Of a DNA stretch of 6,254 bases, positions 1 through 6,237 are shown one piece after another. Position numbers and translations under genes: made by a program. Below the pieces are notes generated by a model. That model searched no databases. It was not told where the DNA came from and saw nothing but the letters and a program-made list of their open reading frames with translations. The DNA is taken from the NCBI GenBank assembly GCA_030614645.1, contig JAUWTR010000110.1:1-6254 (forward strand), in the 5' to 3' direction. The DNA comes from Candidatus Aminicenantota bacterium (GTDB lineage: Bacteria > Acidobacteriota > Aminicenantia > Aminicenantales > Aminicenantaceae). Each line of letters starts with the position of its first letter. Position 1 is the stretch's first letter.

Positions 1-1488
1 ATTACAGACAAAATAAAACAGCGGGAACTTGTTGTAGAGATTTATTTATGGATTGGTATGGCTTTTGTGGAACAAGAAAAGAAATATACGGCTTTAAAAG
101 AGATGAGGAATATGTTCGAAGTTGAACATTCCTATGCACTTGAGATAACACGCAATATTGTTGATACTGGAATAATCGGTCTTATCAACCAGGCTGAAAA
201 AGAATATACCGGCGAACTTACTGAATATTCTGTGGAGGTAGTTACCGAACCGGAACTTGCTGATATTTTTATTAACGGATCAGAAATTGGATCTTCTCCA
301 GTAGTCTATTCTTCAATGACTCCTCAAATCGATATTGAGATTAAAAAGAATGGATATAAGGCAATATCAGAGAGCATATTTCTGACAACAGGAAATTTCC
401 GAAAGGTTTATTCCCTGGAAAGACTTGGAATAAATGTCGCAGTAATCTCAATTCCAAATGAAGCGAAAGTCTATCTTGACGGGAAATATACAGGAAAAAC
501 CACAAACTGCATTTTAGATTATGTGCCCTTTGGTAAACACGATATAGGTATAAAAAAAGAGAATTATAGCGAATCGGAATTAAGCCTGATAGTTGAGGAA
601 GGGAGCAAACCCCTACAGATAGATGCTGTTCTTCTTCTGAACACATATGAATTTGTAAGAAAATGGGAATCCGGCTTATTTGAGATGCCTGCAGGGATTG
701 CTATGGATACAGATAGCAATTTCTATGTGATCGATGAAAGTAAGGTCAATGTAAAAAAATTTAACTCTAACGGCATGCTTCAGAGATCCTGGAAGATTGG
801 GGGCAGAGGATTTCCCGGGTTAAAAGCGCCTACTGGTATTGCTGTAGATAATAATGGATTTATATATATCTCAGATACAAAAAAACATTGCGTGATGAAG
901 TTCAATAAGAATGGACAGTTCCTCCTGAAATGGGGGAAGGAAGGCACAAAACCTGATGAATTCAGAAATCCCAGTGGAATTGCTGTAAACAATAATTATG
1001 AAATTTATATTGCAGATAGTGGGAACAATCGCATAAAAAAATATTTGCATACTGGAGTTTTAAAAAAGGTCTATGGGAAACCGGGCTTAGAGGATGGAAA
1101 TTTTGTTTCTCCTGTTGCCCTGGCATTTAATCAAGACAATGAACTTCTTATTCTGGATAGAATCCGGGTTCAAAAGTTTTCATCAGATTTGGAATTCTTA
1201 TCCTCCTTGGGGAAGGAAAAATTTAATGAGTTAAAATTGAACAATCCTAAAGGAATATGCATTGACGAACAAAATTGTTATTATCTGGCTGATTCCGGAA
1301 ATAACAGAGTCCTGAAGTTTGATAAAAACGGAGATTTAATATCTGAACTTAGAGAAGCAGAGACTGGCATGGTGAAATTTAACTATCCGGTTGGGCTTAC
1401 TGTTGACAAAAAAGGTAGGATCTATGTAGTTGAAAGAGGAAGTAACAGGATGCAATTGTTTGGTGTGCCTTCTAAGTCGAAATTTTGA
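1..1488 (+). CDS. PEGA-domain / NHL-repeat beta-propeller protein, 5' end outside the window
   Basis: The frame is open from base 1 (I-T-D-K-I-K-Q-R-E-L...), and these codons read smoothly into the ATG at 58. The ATG is therefore probably internal and the true start lies upstream. Counting from the first codon in the window, residues 1-70 are helical and resemble the TPR-like segment that often precedes PEGA domains (WIGMAFVEQEKKYTALKEM). Two PEGA-type beta domains follow at about 76-141 (ADIFINGSEIGSSP) and 143-212 (AKVYLDGKYTGKT). Six NHL repeats start near residues 230, 276, 323, 370, 415 and 462; the clearest are NPSGIAV..IYIADSGNNRIKKY and NPKGICID..YYLADSGNNRVLKF. Six repeats suit a complete six-bladed propeller. 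Repeat 4 is the most degenerate and has lost the DSGNNR turn. PEGA domains are usually extracytoplasmic, and NHL propellers bind proteins, RNA or ligands or act as scaffolds. No catalytic residues are apparent. The role is unknown; a surface or periplasmic binding protein is a guess. Confidence 0.9.
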   Translation: MTDKIKQRELVVEIYLWIGMAFVEQEKKYTALKEMRNMFEVEHSYALEITRNIVDTGIIGLINQAEKEYTGELTEYSVEVVTEPELADIFINGSEIGSSPVVYSSMTPQIDIEIKKNGYKAISESIFLTTGNFRKVYSLERLGINVAVISIPNEAKVYLDGKYTGKTTNCILDYVPFGKHDIGIKKENYSESELSLIVEEGSKPLQIDAVLLLNTYEFVRKWESGLFEMPAGIAMDTDSNFYVIDESKVNVKKFNSNGMLQRSWKIGGRGFPGLKAPTGIAVDNNGFIYISDTKKHCVMKFNKNGQFLLKWGKEGTKPDEFRNPSGIAVNNNYEIYIADSGNNRIKKYLHTGVLKKVYGKPGLEDGNFVSPVALAFNQDNELLILDRIRVQKFSSDLEFLSSLGKEKFNELKLNNPKGICIDEQNCYYLADSGNNRVLKFDKNGDLISELREAETGMVKFNYPVGLTVDKKGRIYVVERGSNRMQLFGVPSKSKF

Positions 1489-1568
1489 GGTCAGACCTTT
1501 AAAACTTTTAAAATCATATATGCTCTTTTGATAATAAATCTAAGTTTAAAAGTTTTAAAGGCTTAACC
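1489..1568. repeat. 80-bp AT-rich inverted repeat between the NHL gene and the M28 gene
   Basis: The left arm 1496-1512 (CCTTTAAAACTTTTAAA) is the exact reverse complement of 1545-1561, giving a 17-bp perfect stem around a 32-nt AT-rich spacer. Pairing can continue outward to 1489-1491 with 1566-1568, with single mismatches at 1492/1565 and 1495/1562 and one G-T pair, making arms of about 24 nt. The left end begins directly after the TGA stop, and GGTCAGACC (1489-1497) is itself a small palindrome. The stem is A/T-rich and no T-run follows it, so it is not a typical intrinsic terminator, although it could end or stabilise the upstream message. Its size and terminal inverted repeats also fit a small non-autonomous element or REP-like unit. 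It fills most of the 103-bp gap. Confidence 0.8.
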
Positions 1569-1580
1569 CCATAAATTTAA

Positions 1581-1586
1581 AGGAGG
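1581..1586 (+). promoter_or_regulatory. Strong Shine-Dalgarno site for the M28 peptidase
   Basis: AGGAGG lies 5 nt before the ATG at 1592, preceded by an A/T-rich stretch. It fixes the start of the peptidase and is the clearest RBS in the window. The downstream dehydrogenase has no comparable site. Confidence 0.85.
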
Positions 1587-1591
1587 AATTT

Positions 1592-3103
1592 ATGCGAAAT
1601 AAACGGCTTGCCCTTATTTTATTTGTTTTCACTTATTTACTTACTTCGACTTTTGGATTATCACAGCGTCGATCTCAGGAGCTTTCAGATGAACAAAAGC
1701 TTCTCCAGATTGTGCATTCTATTCACAGTCAGACCCTATATGAATATGTAGATGAACTGGCTTCGGATAAATACTGGGGACGTTTGACAGGTACAGAAGG
1801 TTACAATAAAGCGGCCGAATGGGTAATAAGTCATTTTAAAAAATGGGGAGTTGCTCCTGCAGGCGATAATAATACCTATCTTCAGTCCTTTTCCAATCCA
1901 TATACTCTTATCTTTAAGGACTGCTATGCCTATCTTCATGTTCCCCATAAGAATGACACGATAAAAAAATATTATCGCTATGTAGATGAATTCATTCCCG
2001 GTTCGACATCAGGTTCGGGTGAGGTCACGGCAGAGGTTATTTATGTCGGTTATGGCATTACGGCCCCGGAGCTTGGATTTGATGAATACAGCGGGCTGGA
2101 TGTTGCAGGAAAAATAGTTTTAATGGAAAGAGAAGCGCCGGTTCCTTCCGGGAAAGCAGAGCTTTTTAAAAAATGGCGCCCCTATTCTTTCCACCAGTAC
2201 AAACTGGAAAATGCAGTCAAACATGGAGCAAAAGGCATGCTGTATAACTATCCTATTGCGAATCCGAATAATTCCTATAGCAAAGGCTTTATATATACTC
2301 ATGTTGGACAGACTGTGTTAGATGATCTTTTCACTGGAACCGGGAAAACCCATAAAGATCTGGTGGCGGATATCAGGACAAATCTTAAATCCCGGTCTTT
2401 TTCAACCGGCAAGGTCTTCACAATTAAAAACACAACCGAACACTATGCAGATGGTACTGCTTATAATGTGGTCGGAAAGATAGAAGGCTCGGACCCACAG
2501 CTTAAGGATGAGGTCATAATAATCGGTGGCCATCTCGACCACCTCGGCCGCTGTTATGAGATTATGCCCGGGGCTAAGGATAATGCCTCAGCAGTTGCGG
2601 TTATTATGGGCTTGGCTGAAGCACTTTCCAAAAGCCCGGTAAAGCCCCGCCGCACTATCCTGTTTAATTGTTTCGGTGCAGAAGAACAGGGAGTTGTAGG
2701 ATCAAAAATCTATGTAGAAAATCCGCTTTTCCCTCTGGACAAGACCGTTTGCTTGATAAACATGGATGGAGTAGGCGCTGGGGATAAGTTATCCGCCCTG
2801 GCTGCAGAAAATTATCCTGAATTCTGGGAATTTTTCCGCAAGGCAAATGAAAAATATATTCACAGGATCATACGTACATCTAATTTTGCAAATAATGCCC
2901 GGCCCCGTCTGGATGCTGCCCGGTTTATGTGGGCTGGAGTCCCCTCCATCTCCTGGAGTGCTTTTGGTTCGACTTCATATTATCATGTCCCCCAGGACAA
3001 TATTGAGATCATCACCCCAGAGATCATGGAAGACCTGGCACAGCTTATGTTTTTAGCTGTTCTGGATATGGCAAATCAGGAATCGCTTGATTTTAGAAAG
3101 TAA
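1592..3103 (+). CDS. Exported M28-family zinc metallopeptidase with PA domain
   Basis: Residues 1-25 form a Sec signal peptide: a basic N-terminus (MRNKRLA), a hydrophobic core (LILFVFTYLLTST) and cleavage probably near FGLS. There is no lipobox Cys. Residues 45-100 are a family N-terminal segment with GRLTGTEGYNKAAEWV. A PA (protease-associated) domain lies at about 145-260 (VIYVGYGITAPE, VAGKIVLMER, HGAKGMLYNYP). The M28 catalytic domain covers about 290-495. By comparison with known M28 enzymes, the two-zinc ligands are H314 (GGHLDH), D330 (PGAKDNASA), E365 (GAEEQG), D392 (NMDGVG) and H465 (YYHVPQDN). E364 is the catalytic base and D316 supports the zinc. All are present, so the enzyme should be active. 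It should release residues from peptides outside the cytoplasmic membrane; whether it is an aminopeptidase or carboxypeptidase cannot be decided from motifs. The 503-aa length is normal for PA-containing M28 proteins. It is followed after 3 nt by the dehydrogenase gene. Confidence 0.93.
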   Translation: MRNKRLALILFVFTYLLTSTFGLSQRRSQELSDEQKLLQIVHSIHSQTLYEYVDELASDKYWGRLTGTEGYNKAAEWVISHFKKWGVAPAGDNNTYLQSFSNPYTLIFKDCYAYLHVPHKNDTIKKYYRYVDEFIPGSTSGSGEVTAEVIYVGYGITAPELGFDEYSGLDVAGKIVLMEREAPVPSGKAELFKKWRPYSFHQYKLENAVKHGAKGMLYNYPIANPNNSYSKGFIYTHVGQTVLDDLFTGTGKTHKDLVADIRTNLKSRSFSTGKVFTIKNTTEHYADGTAYNVVGKIEGSDPQLKDEVIIIGGHLDHLGRCYEIMPGAKDNASAVAVIMGLAEALSKSPVKPRRTILFNCFGAEEQGVVGSKIYVENPLFPLDKTVCLINMDGVGAGDKLSALAAENYPEFWEFFRKANEKYIHRIIRTSNFANNARPRLDAARFMWAGVPSISWSAFGSTSYYHVPQDNIEIITPEIMEDLAQLMFLAVLDMANQESLDFRK

Positions 3104-3106
3104 GTT

Positions 3107-4249
3107 ATGAGATTTTACCTTCCTACTCTTTTAAGATTTGGTTCTGGTGTATTTGCTGGGCTTAAAGAAATTGTAGAGAAAGACCTGGGAGTTTCCCGGG
3201 CTTTTTTAGTGACTGATGAGGGAATAAGAAAGGCTGGGCTTGTGGAAAGAGTACTGGATGTGCTTCCGGATATTGAAGTATTTGAGAAGATAGAACCAAA
3301 TCCCCGGCATTCAACTGTAAATAAAGCAGGGGATATTGTGCGCAGCCTTTCTCCGGAGATCATCATCGGCCTGGGCGGCGGGAGTGTCTTAGACGCTGCC
3401 AAAGCGGTTGCACTTCTTGGGACTAATCCAGGCAAGATCGAGGATTATGAGGGGCGGAGTAAATATAAATCTCCACCGCTTCCGGTTCTGGCGATCCCGA
3501 CTACCTGCGGTACCGGAAGTGAGGTGACCTGGGTCTCTGTGAGAACCCATACAGAAAGGAAATTTAAAATGAGCATTAAGGGACCGGAAATGTTTCCAGC
3601 TGCAGCCCTGGTCGATCCTGATATGTTGACATCTCTTCCTCCGGTTTTGGTTGCTTCTACCGGGATGGATGCTATTGTTCATGCCATTGAAGCTTATACA
3701 GTTAAGCCTGCTACTTTTATAACGGATATATTTGCTCTTGAAGCTGCCCAGATTCTTTTTTCTTTCCTTGAAGCAGGTTATAAAGATATAAAAAACGATA
3801 ATTCTGCCCGGGAGGGCTTGATGAAAGGCAGTATGCTGGCGGGAATAGCTTTCGGCAACAGTGATGTAGGAGCTGTTCACTGCATTTCAGAGTCAATAGG
3901 AGCGCTTTTTGATGTGCCGCACGGGGTGGCGAACTCTATCTTTCTGCCCTATGTTATGGAGTTTAATCTGGAGGTTTCAGCTGCTCGGTATGCTGAGATA
4001 GCCCGGATGATCGGGATAGATAAGAAAAACGATAATGAGGCTGGGCTGGGATTGATTAAAAAGATTAAAGACCTTTCTCGTGTTCTTAATATCCCGGTTT
4101 TTAAAGATCTAGGTATTGAAGAAAGCTATTTTCAGGATATCGCCCAAAAATCTTTTCAAAACAATTCCAATTCATCAAATCCCCGTAAAGCCGGGATCGA
4201 AGATTATCTGTGTATCCTTAGGCAGGCATATAATGCTCAGGTTAAATAG
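3107..4249 (+). CDS. Iron-containing (group III) alcohol dehydrogenase
   Basis: At 380 aa this is a full-length Fe-ADH, a cytosolic NAD(P)-dependent enzyme interconverting alcohols and aldehydes or ketones. The N-terminal Rossmann-like half has the GGGSVLDAAK nucleotide motif (about 90-99) and IPTTCGTGSEVT (130-141). The all-helical half holds the metal site: D188 and H192 (TGMDAIVHAIEAY), H258 (GAVHCI) and H272 (VPHGVAN). The 4- and 14-residue spacings match FucO and DhaT. The residue after H258 that is a second His in many family members (VHxxAHPLG) is Glu262 here (VHCISESIG). The C-terminus has the usual NPRKAGIEDYLCILRQAY end. The ATG lies 3 nt after the peptidase stop with only a weak purine stretch (GAAAG) upstream, so translation is probably coupled and the pair co-transcribed. 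The sequence does not identify the substrate; lactaldehyde, propanediol, butanol or a hydroxyacid are all possible. Confidence 0.93.
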   Translation: MRFYLPTLLRFGSGVFAGLKEIVEKDLGVSRAFLVTDEGIRKAGLVERVLDVLPDIEVFEKIEPNPRHSTVNKAGDIVRSLSPEIIIGLGGGSVLDAAKAVALLGTNPGKIEDYEGRSKYKSPPLPVLAIPTTCGTGSEVTWVSVRTHTERKFKMSIKGPEMFPAAALVDPDMLTSLPPVLVASTGMDAIVHAIEAYTVKPATFITDIFALEAAQILFSFLEAGYKDIKNDNSAREGLMKGSMLAGIAFGNSDVGAVHCISESIGALFDVPHGVANSIFLPYVMEFNLEVSAARYAEIARMIGIDKKNDNEAGLGLIKKIKDLSRVLNIPVFKDLGIEESYFQDIAQKSFQNNSNSSNPRKAGIEDYLCILRQAYNAQVK

Positions 4250-4251
4250 GA

Positions 4252-5970
4252 TTAGTGATTTTCGATAAGCAGCTGCAGGATCTCCAGTTCATCTGGGTCG
4301 AACCAGGTCTTGTTGCAAGAAAAACATTTATCTACTGGTATAATATACTGATATGTAAAAGGGCGGGGCAGCATTTTTGAGCCGCATATAGGACAGAATA
4401 TATTCTGAGATTTTTCCATATTGAGCTTCCGGGTTCTGACAGGATTCTGTAAAAAATTTTCTTTAAAGGCAGCAGCTTTTTTGACTAGATGGGTTGAGAA
4501 GGCTACCTCCCTGCGGGCGATGATTCGGTCAATTACAGATGAGTCAACAAGTTTACCTTTGCAGGAAGGGCAGATCTTTAAGGTCACACCTTCATAGAAG
4601 GTGTCTTTTAGCGTAGTCTGACAGCGTGGGCATTTATTGTACCTGTCCGGATTTACTGGTTTTTTATGGTATAGATTTCTGAGACCAGTACGTATTTGAG
4701 GAAACTCTCCAGCCGCAGCTTCAATACCTTCCTGGATATTTTTTGTCCAAATCTGGGGAGTAAAAAACTGCAAAGAAAGGATTTTTTCCAGGCTAAAAGG
4801 CCCCATCCATTTACCTTTAGGGCTGCGGACAGACCAGATGCCCTCCTCTCCGGATTGAATGTTATCCAATAAGGCTGGGGGTTTCTGCCCTTCTGGGGAT
4901 GTCTCTTCTCTGGAATGAAGAATAGACCTGGCTTGTTCCCGCCTTTTTCTAATCTCCAAGACCTCATCGATAATTCTTGCCGGAGATGTAGGGACCATTT
5001 CCGCCAGCTGCCGGACTCTTTTCATAAGCGGTGGGTGTGAATTGAAGATCCTGCTGAACAACCGGTCCGAGATGCCTTTCGATTCGGGAGGCACAATAAA
5101 AAGCGGGCTATAGGAAAGATTAAAATCTCCTATAAAAGAGTTTTTAACATGGGCTTTATATATAGCCCGGGCCAGAGCAGCAGGGTTGCGGTTGAGTTCA
5201 ACTGCTGTGGCATCGGCCAGAAGCTCTCTCTGCCGGCTGATAAGAGTACTTAAAAGATGCATTAAAAGAGATGATATGGAAGCCGCCAGATATACCAGAG
5301 GATTTCCTCCTCCAGTATTCTGAGCCTTGCCGATTTGACCCATGGGTCTGTCCTGCGGTTCGGCCATTTCACGCAGCCGCTCAAAAAAAATAGCCAGCGA
5401 ACACACCAGGGTTATATAAAAGGTGTCACCCCTGATAATATGGGCCAGTTCGTGGGCGATCACCGCTTGAAGTTCGTCCCGGGTAAATTCAGCCAGCAGC
5501 CCTTCTGTGACGATAATAGTTGGAGTTTTGTCGGCTTCAATAAGAGCCATGGAATTGATCGCGAAAGCAGGAATAATGTAGGGAGTAACCCTGGGAAGGC
5601 CGGCAGCGATACGCATCTCATCTATGGTGTTGATGAATTGTTTGTGATACCGGTCATTTGTATCCGGGTCTACAGCCTGCAGCCGTTTTCGGATGAATTT
5701 AGCGCCATGGAAACGAGCATCGTAAAAGTGAAAAGCAGCCACAACTATGGATAGAATAAGGTTTATAAGAAAAAAATATTGCAAGCTGTTGCCGGTAAAG
5801 AGAGAGATTCCCGGTAAAAACAACCCTAAGCTTATAATAAAAATAAATGACACGAATCCTACCAGGAAAAAATAGAATATAAAAAGGATCAGGAATAATA
5901 AGAGGCTTTTTTGCCATTGTTTACGCTGGATCTCATAAAAATCTCTTGCAAATTTCTTTTTAGAGTTCAT
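4252..5970 (-). CDS. Membrane M48 (HtpX-like) protease with GYF_2-like domain and two zf-TFIIB zinc ribbons
   Basis: I start the protein at the ATG at 5968-5970 (MNSKKKFARDFYEIQRKQWQ), giving 572 aa. The frame stays open to an ATG at 6187-6189, but those 73 extra residues look non-coding and cover a palindrome cluster. Hydrophobic helices lie at about 21-55 and 62-84. The M48 core has HELAH at 173-177 (zinc ligands H173 and H177, catalytic E174), third ligand E249 in SRQRELLADATAVEL, and the family SHPPLMKRVRQL at 311-322. A hydrophobic stretch at 225-244 may be another membrane helix. Residues 377-426 resemble GYF_2 (IWSVRSPKGKWMGPFSLEKI). Two zinc ribbons follow: C447/C450/C467/C470 and C526/C529/C549/C552, the second ending WFDPDELEILQLL as in zf-TFIIB. 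HtpX relatives degrade damaged membrane proteins, but HtpX itself is about 290 aa, so the C-terminal half is an addition. The stop lies 2 bp from the dehydrogenase stop, convergent. Confidence 0.9.
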   Translation of the reverse strand: MNSKKKFARDFYEIQRKQWQKSLLLFLILFIFYFFLVGFVSFIFIISLGLFLPGISLFTGNSLQYFFLINLILSIVVAAFHFYDARFHGAKFIRKRLQAVDPDTNDRYHKQFINTIDEMRIAAGLPRVTPYIIPAFAINSMALIEADKTPTIIVTEGLLAEFTRDELQAVIAHELAHIIRGDTFYITLVCSLAIFFERLREMAEPQDRPMGQIGKAQNTGGGNPLVYLAASISSLLMHLLSTLISRQRELLADATAVELNRNPAALARAIYKAHVKNSFIGDFNLSYSPLFIVPPESKGISDRLFSRIFNSHPPLMKRVRQLAEMVPTSPARIIDEVLEIRKRREQARSILHSREETSPEGQKPPALLDNIQSGEEGIWSVRSPKGKWMGPFSLEKILSLQFFTPQIWTKNIQEGIEAAAGEFPQIRTGLRNLYHKKPVNPDRYNKCPRCQTTLKDTFYEGVTLKICPSCKGKLVDSSVIDRIIARREVAFSTHLVKKAAAFKENFLQNPVRTRKLNMEKSQNIFCPICGSKMLPRPFTYQYIIPVDKCFSCNKTWFDPDELEILQLLIENH

Positions 5971-5993
5971 TTTGATTAATCCAATATTAATAG

Positions 5994-5999
5994 TATTAT
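5994..5999 (-). promoter_or_regulatory. Candidate -10 box close to the M48 start
   Basis: The minus strand reads TATAAT here, 23 nt before the chosen ATG, in a very AT-rich stretch. Transcription would start near 5987 and leave a leader of about 17 nt, supporting the shorter M48 protein. No good -35 box is seen at 16-18 nt; the best there is T-rich. A weak RBS (GGA, 9 nt from the ATG) lies in between. Confidence 0.4.
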
Positions 6000-6093
6000 A
6001 AAAAATGTAAAACGTGAAGAAAAAGAATTGGACACGGATGGATGTATAAGAGCTGGTCTGGATACTGGTAAATCCCGTAGAAAGCCATCCGGA

Positions 6094-6139
6094 ACAACGC
6101 GGGCATGGTTCCTCGAGAGAATCTCGAGGAGAGCGTTGT
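6094..6139. repeat. Two-part hairpin with a perfect CTCGAG stem
   Basis: The inner stem CCTCGAGA (6111-6118) pairs perfectly with TCTCGAGG (6122-6129) around a 3-nt loop. Pairing extends by one A-T and one G-T pair. The outer stem ACAACGC (6094-6100) pairs with GCGTTGT (6133-6139), separated from the inner stem by an asymmetric internal loop. TCC at 6088-6090 can also pair with GGA at 6142-6144. No T-run follows on either strand, so it is not an intrinsic terminator. Confidence 0.8.
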
Positions 6140-6150
6140 GAGGACAGGAA

Positions 6151-6176
6151 GGGATTTCCTCGCTGGGGGAAATCCC
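6151..6176. repeat. 9-bp hairpin GGGATTTCC / GGAAATCCC
   Basis: Positions 6151-6159 pair exactly with 6168-6176 around an 8-nt loop. Seven of the nine left-arm bases (6151-6157) could instead pair with 6070-6076. On the minus strand this would be the first hairpin in a leader transcribed from the distal -10 candidate. Confidence 0.8.
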
Positions 6177-6189
6177 TGTTATAAGTCAT

Positions 6190-6218
6190 TTGAATATCTC
6201 TTTATTTTTTACTATTAT
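6190..6218 (+). promoter_or_regulatory. Candidate plus-strand promoter for a divergent gene
   Basis: TTGAAT (6190-6195) and TATTAT (6213-6218) are spaced 17 nt, close to the housekeeping sigma consensus. Transcription would start near 6225, a short distance before the ATG at 6238. The region is AT-rich, so chance matches are likely. Confidence 0.35.
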
Positions 6219-6219
6219 A
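6214..6219 (-). promoter_or_regulatory. Distal -10 candidate that would transcribe the palindrome cluster as a leader
   Basis: The minus strand reads TATAAT at this site. A start near 6206 would give the M48 message a leader of about 235 nt containing all the palindromes. No good -35 hexamer is visible upstream at normal spacing. It overlaps the plus-strand candidate at 6190-6218, so the two would compete. Confidence 0.3.
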
Positions 6220-6237
6220 ATTCCCAGGTCCTAAAAC

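Larger units (their letters stand above)
6068..6178. repeat. Palindrome cluster with alternative pairings upstream of the M48 gene
   Basis: A GC-richer island flanked by AT-rich DNA. It contains three copies of one 7-mer: AAATCCC at 6070-6076 and 6170-6176, and its complement GGGATTT at 6151-6157. The middle copy can pair with either outer copy but not both. One pairing makes the local hairpin 6151-6176. The other closes a long stem around the inner hairpin 6094-6139. It could be a structured 5' leader of the M48 message, if that starts at the distal -10 near 6214, or a dispersed intergenic repeat. I do not recognise it as a known RNA family. Confidence 0.65.

Noticed and set aside
1489..1568. 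The inverted repeat as a standard Rho-independent terminator
   Set aside because: The stem is nearly all A/T, the loop is 32 nt and there is no trailing T-run.
3389..3880. 163-codon open frame on the minus strand
   Set aside because: It is antisense to the Fe-ADH, whose motifs are complete; its translation is low-complexity basic sequence with no family features.
4269..4276. GCAGCTGC palindrome near the convergent stops as a bidirectional terminator
   Set aside because: It has no loop and no T-runs, and is explained by the last codons of the M48 protein.
5335..5754. 139-codon open frame on the plus strand
   Set aside because: It lies wholly opposite the M48 catalytic domain, has no recognisable motif or ribosome site, and is a shadow of the real gene.
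6111..6129. CTCGAG hairpin as an intrinsic terminator
   Set aside because: The stem is strong, but no T-run follows on either strand, and it lies upstream of the M48 gene rather than after a gene.
6060..6180. Integron attC site or CRISPR-like repeats
   Set aside because: The repeated 7-mers are too short and irregularly spaced for CRISPR, and the core-site sequences expected of attC (GTTRRRY and its complement) are absent.
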